Shown piece after piece: positions 5,120-5,279 of a stretch of DNA of 5,279 bases (position 1 is its first letter; each line of letters starts with the position of its first letter). Origin of the DNA: CAYRCJ01 sp964422785 (GTDB lineage Bacteria; Patescibacteriota; Minisyncoccia; UBA11713; 2-01-FULL-45-33); NCBI GenBank assembly GCA_964422785.1, contig CAYRCJ010000042.1, positions 1 to 5,279 of the forward strand, read 5' to 3'. Made by a program: the position numbers and the translations under genes. The notes under the pieces were generated by a model. That model was not told where the DNA came from and ran no database searches. It was given only the letters and a program-made list of their open reading frames with translations.

Positions 5120-5126
5120 CCTCCTT
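5120..5126 (-). promoter_or_regulatory. Strong Shine-Dalgarno site without an ATG behind it
   Basis: AAGGAGG on the minus strand. No ATG, GTG or TTG follows at a usable distance in any frame. The in-frame candidate 4 nt after it is ACG (5115-5113). It argues that translation of the 134-aa gene begins here rather than at GTG 5064. Confidence 0.7.
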
Positions 5127-5134
5127 ATTAAATT

Positions 5135-5153
5135 GTTTATTTCAAAAGAACTC
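5135..5153 (-). repeat. 19-bp repeated element, copy 2
   Basis: Minus strand GAGTTCTTTTGAAATAAAC, 18/19 identical to 4367-4385. It ends 19 bp before the ACG of the 134-aa gene, with the SD between. The different distances (84 and 19 bp) argue against one fixed promoter geometry. Confidence 0.55.
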
Positions 5154-5176
5154 CCGCCAAAACTTTCATTTTTTCT

Positions 5177-5192
5177 ATTCTCAAATTCTCAA
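5177..5192 (-). repeat. Tandem 8-bp repeat TTGAGAAT x2 in an AT-rich upstream region
   Basis: On the minus strand TTGAGAAT occurs twice head to tail. The flanks CTATTC (5175-5180) and GAATAG (5201-5206) are inverted. It lies 60-90 bp upstream of the 134-aa gene, where a promoter or operator would be expected, but I cannot define convincing -35 and -10 boxes. Confidence 0.35.
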
Positions 5193-5225
5193 GAATATTG
5201 GAATAGTATAAAAACTTTGGTGGAT

Positions 5226-5248
5226 GGGTGAGCGAATTTCGCTCACCC
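5226..5248. repeat. GC-rich palindrome near the window end
   Basis: GGGTGAGCGAA and TTCGCTCACCC are complementary around one base, so about 9-10 pairs can form. No T-run follows directly on the plus strand; on the minus strand a TTTTT comes only about 11 nt later. It could be the end of an upstream transcript, with weak support as a terminator. Confidence 0.5.
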
Positions 5249-5279
5249 GGTAAAACTAGGCTGGGCCGAGCACCAGCGT

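Noticed and set aside
5210..5250. tRNA-like 3' end (CCACCA after a hairpin) on the minus strand
   Set aside because: No GTTCGAA T-loop, no anticodon arm and no acceptor pairing. The hairpin loop is wrong for a T-arm.

Overview
The window looks like a chromosomal fragment from a Patescibacteria/CPR-type bacterium, most likely Parcubacteria-like. This rests on very divergent, compact cell-wall genes, absence of Shine-Dalgarno (SD) sites in front of them, and a D-aminoacylase-type amidohydrolase between mraY and ftsW. The placement is inference, since there is no rRNA or ribosomal protein gene here to anchor it. All supported genes lie on the minus strand, so the window is best read from its right end to its left.

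Right part (about 3860-5279): two small genes of unknown function, a 134-aa protein (4711-5115) and a 101-aa protein with a three-cysteine cluster (3977-4282). Both have perfect or near-perfect SD sites (AAGGAGG), and their third codon positions are richer in G/C than those of the wall genes. They are separated by 428 bp without a convincing gene, packed with inverted repeats between about 4321 and 4703. A 19-bp element (18/19 identical) lies upstream of each gene. The 134-aa gene has no ATG at the position its SD points to; the in-frame codon there is ACG. A stem-loop plus T-run (3860-3882) closes this part on the minus strand.

Left part (76-3844): a compact peptidoglycan operon. A good sigma70-type promoter (TTGAAA, 17 bp, TATATT; 3816-3844) places the expected transcription start at or next to the mraY ATG (3809), so the message is probably leaderless. 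It continues as mraY (lipid I synthesis), a 22-bp gap, the amidohydrolase, an 8-bp overlap (ATGAGTAA), and ftsW (SEDS glycan polymerase). In the classical dcw cluster murD usually lies between mraY and ftsW; here the amidohydrolase does. MraY makes lipid I, MurG (not in view) would convert it to lipid II, and FtsW would polymerise that at the division site. The amidohydrolase may trim or salvage D-amino-acid-containing wall material. Positions 1-75 are AT-rich and hold no recognisable gene.

Most notable: active-site substitutions in MraY (the usual GDxGS aspartate is Glu) and in the amidohydrolase (first His of HxH is Thr); the structured gene-free region; the missing ATG; and the contrast between SD-less wall genes and strongly SD-led small genes.
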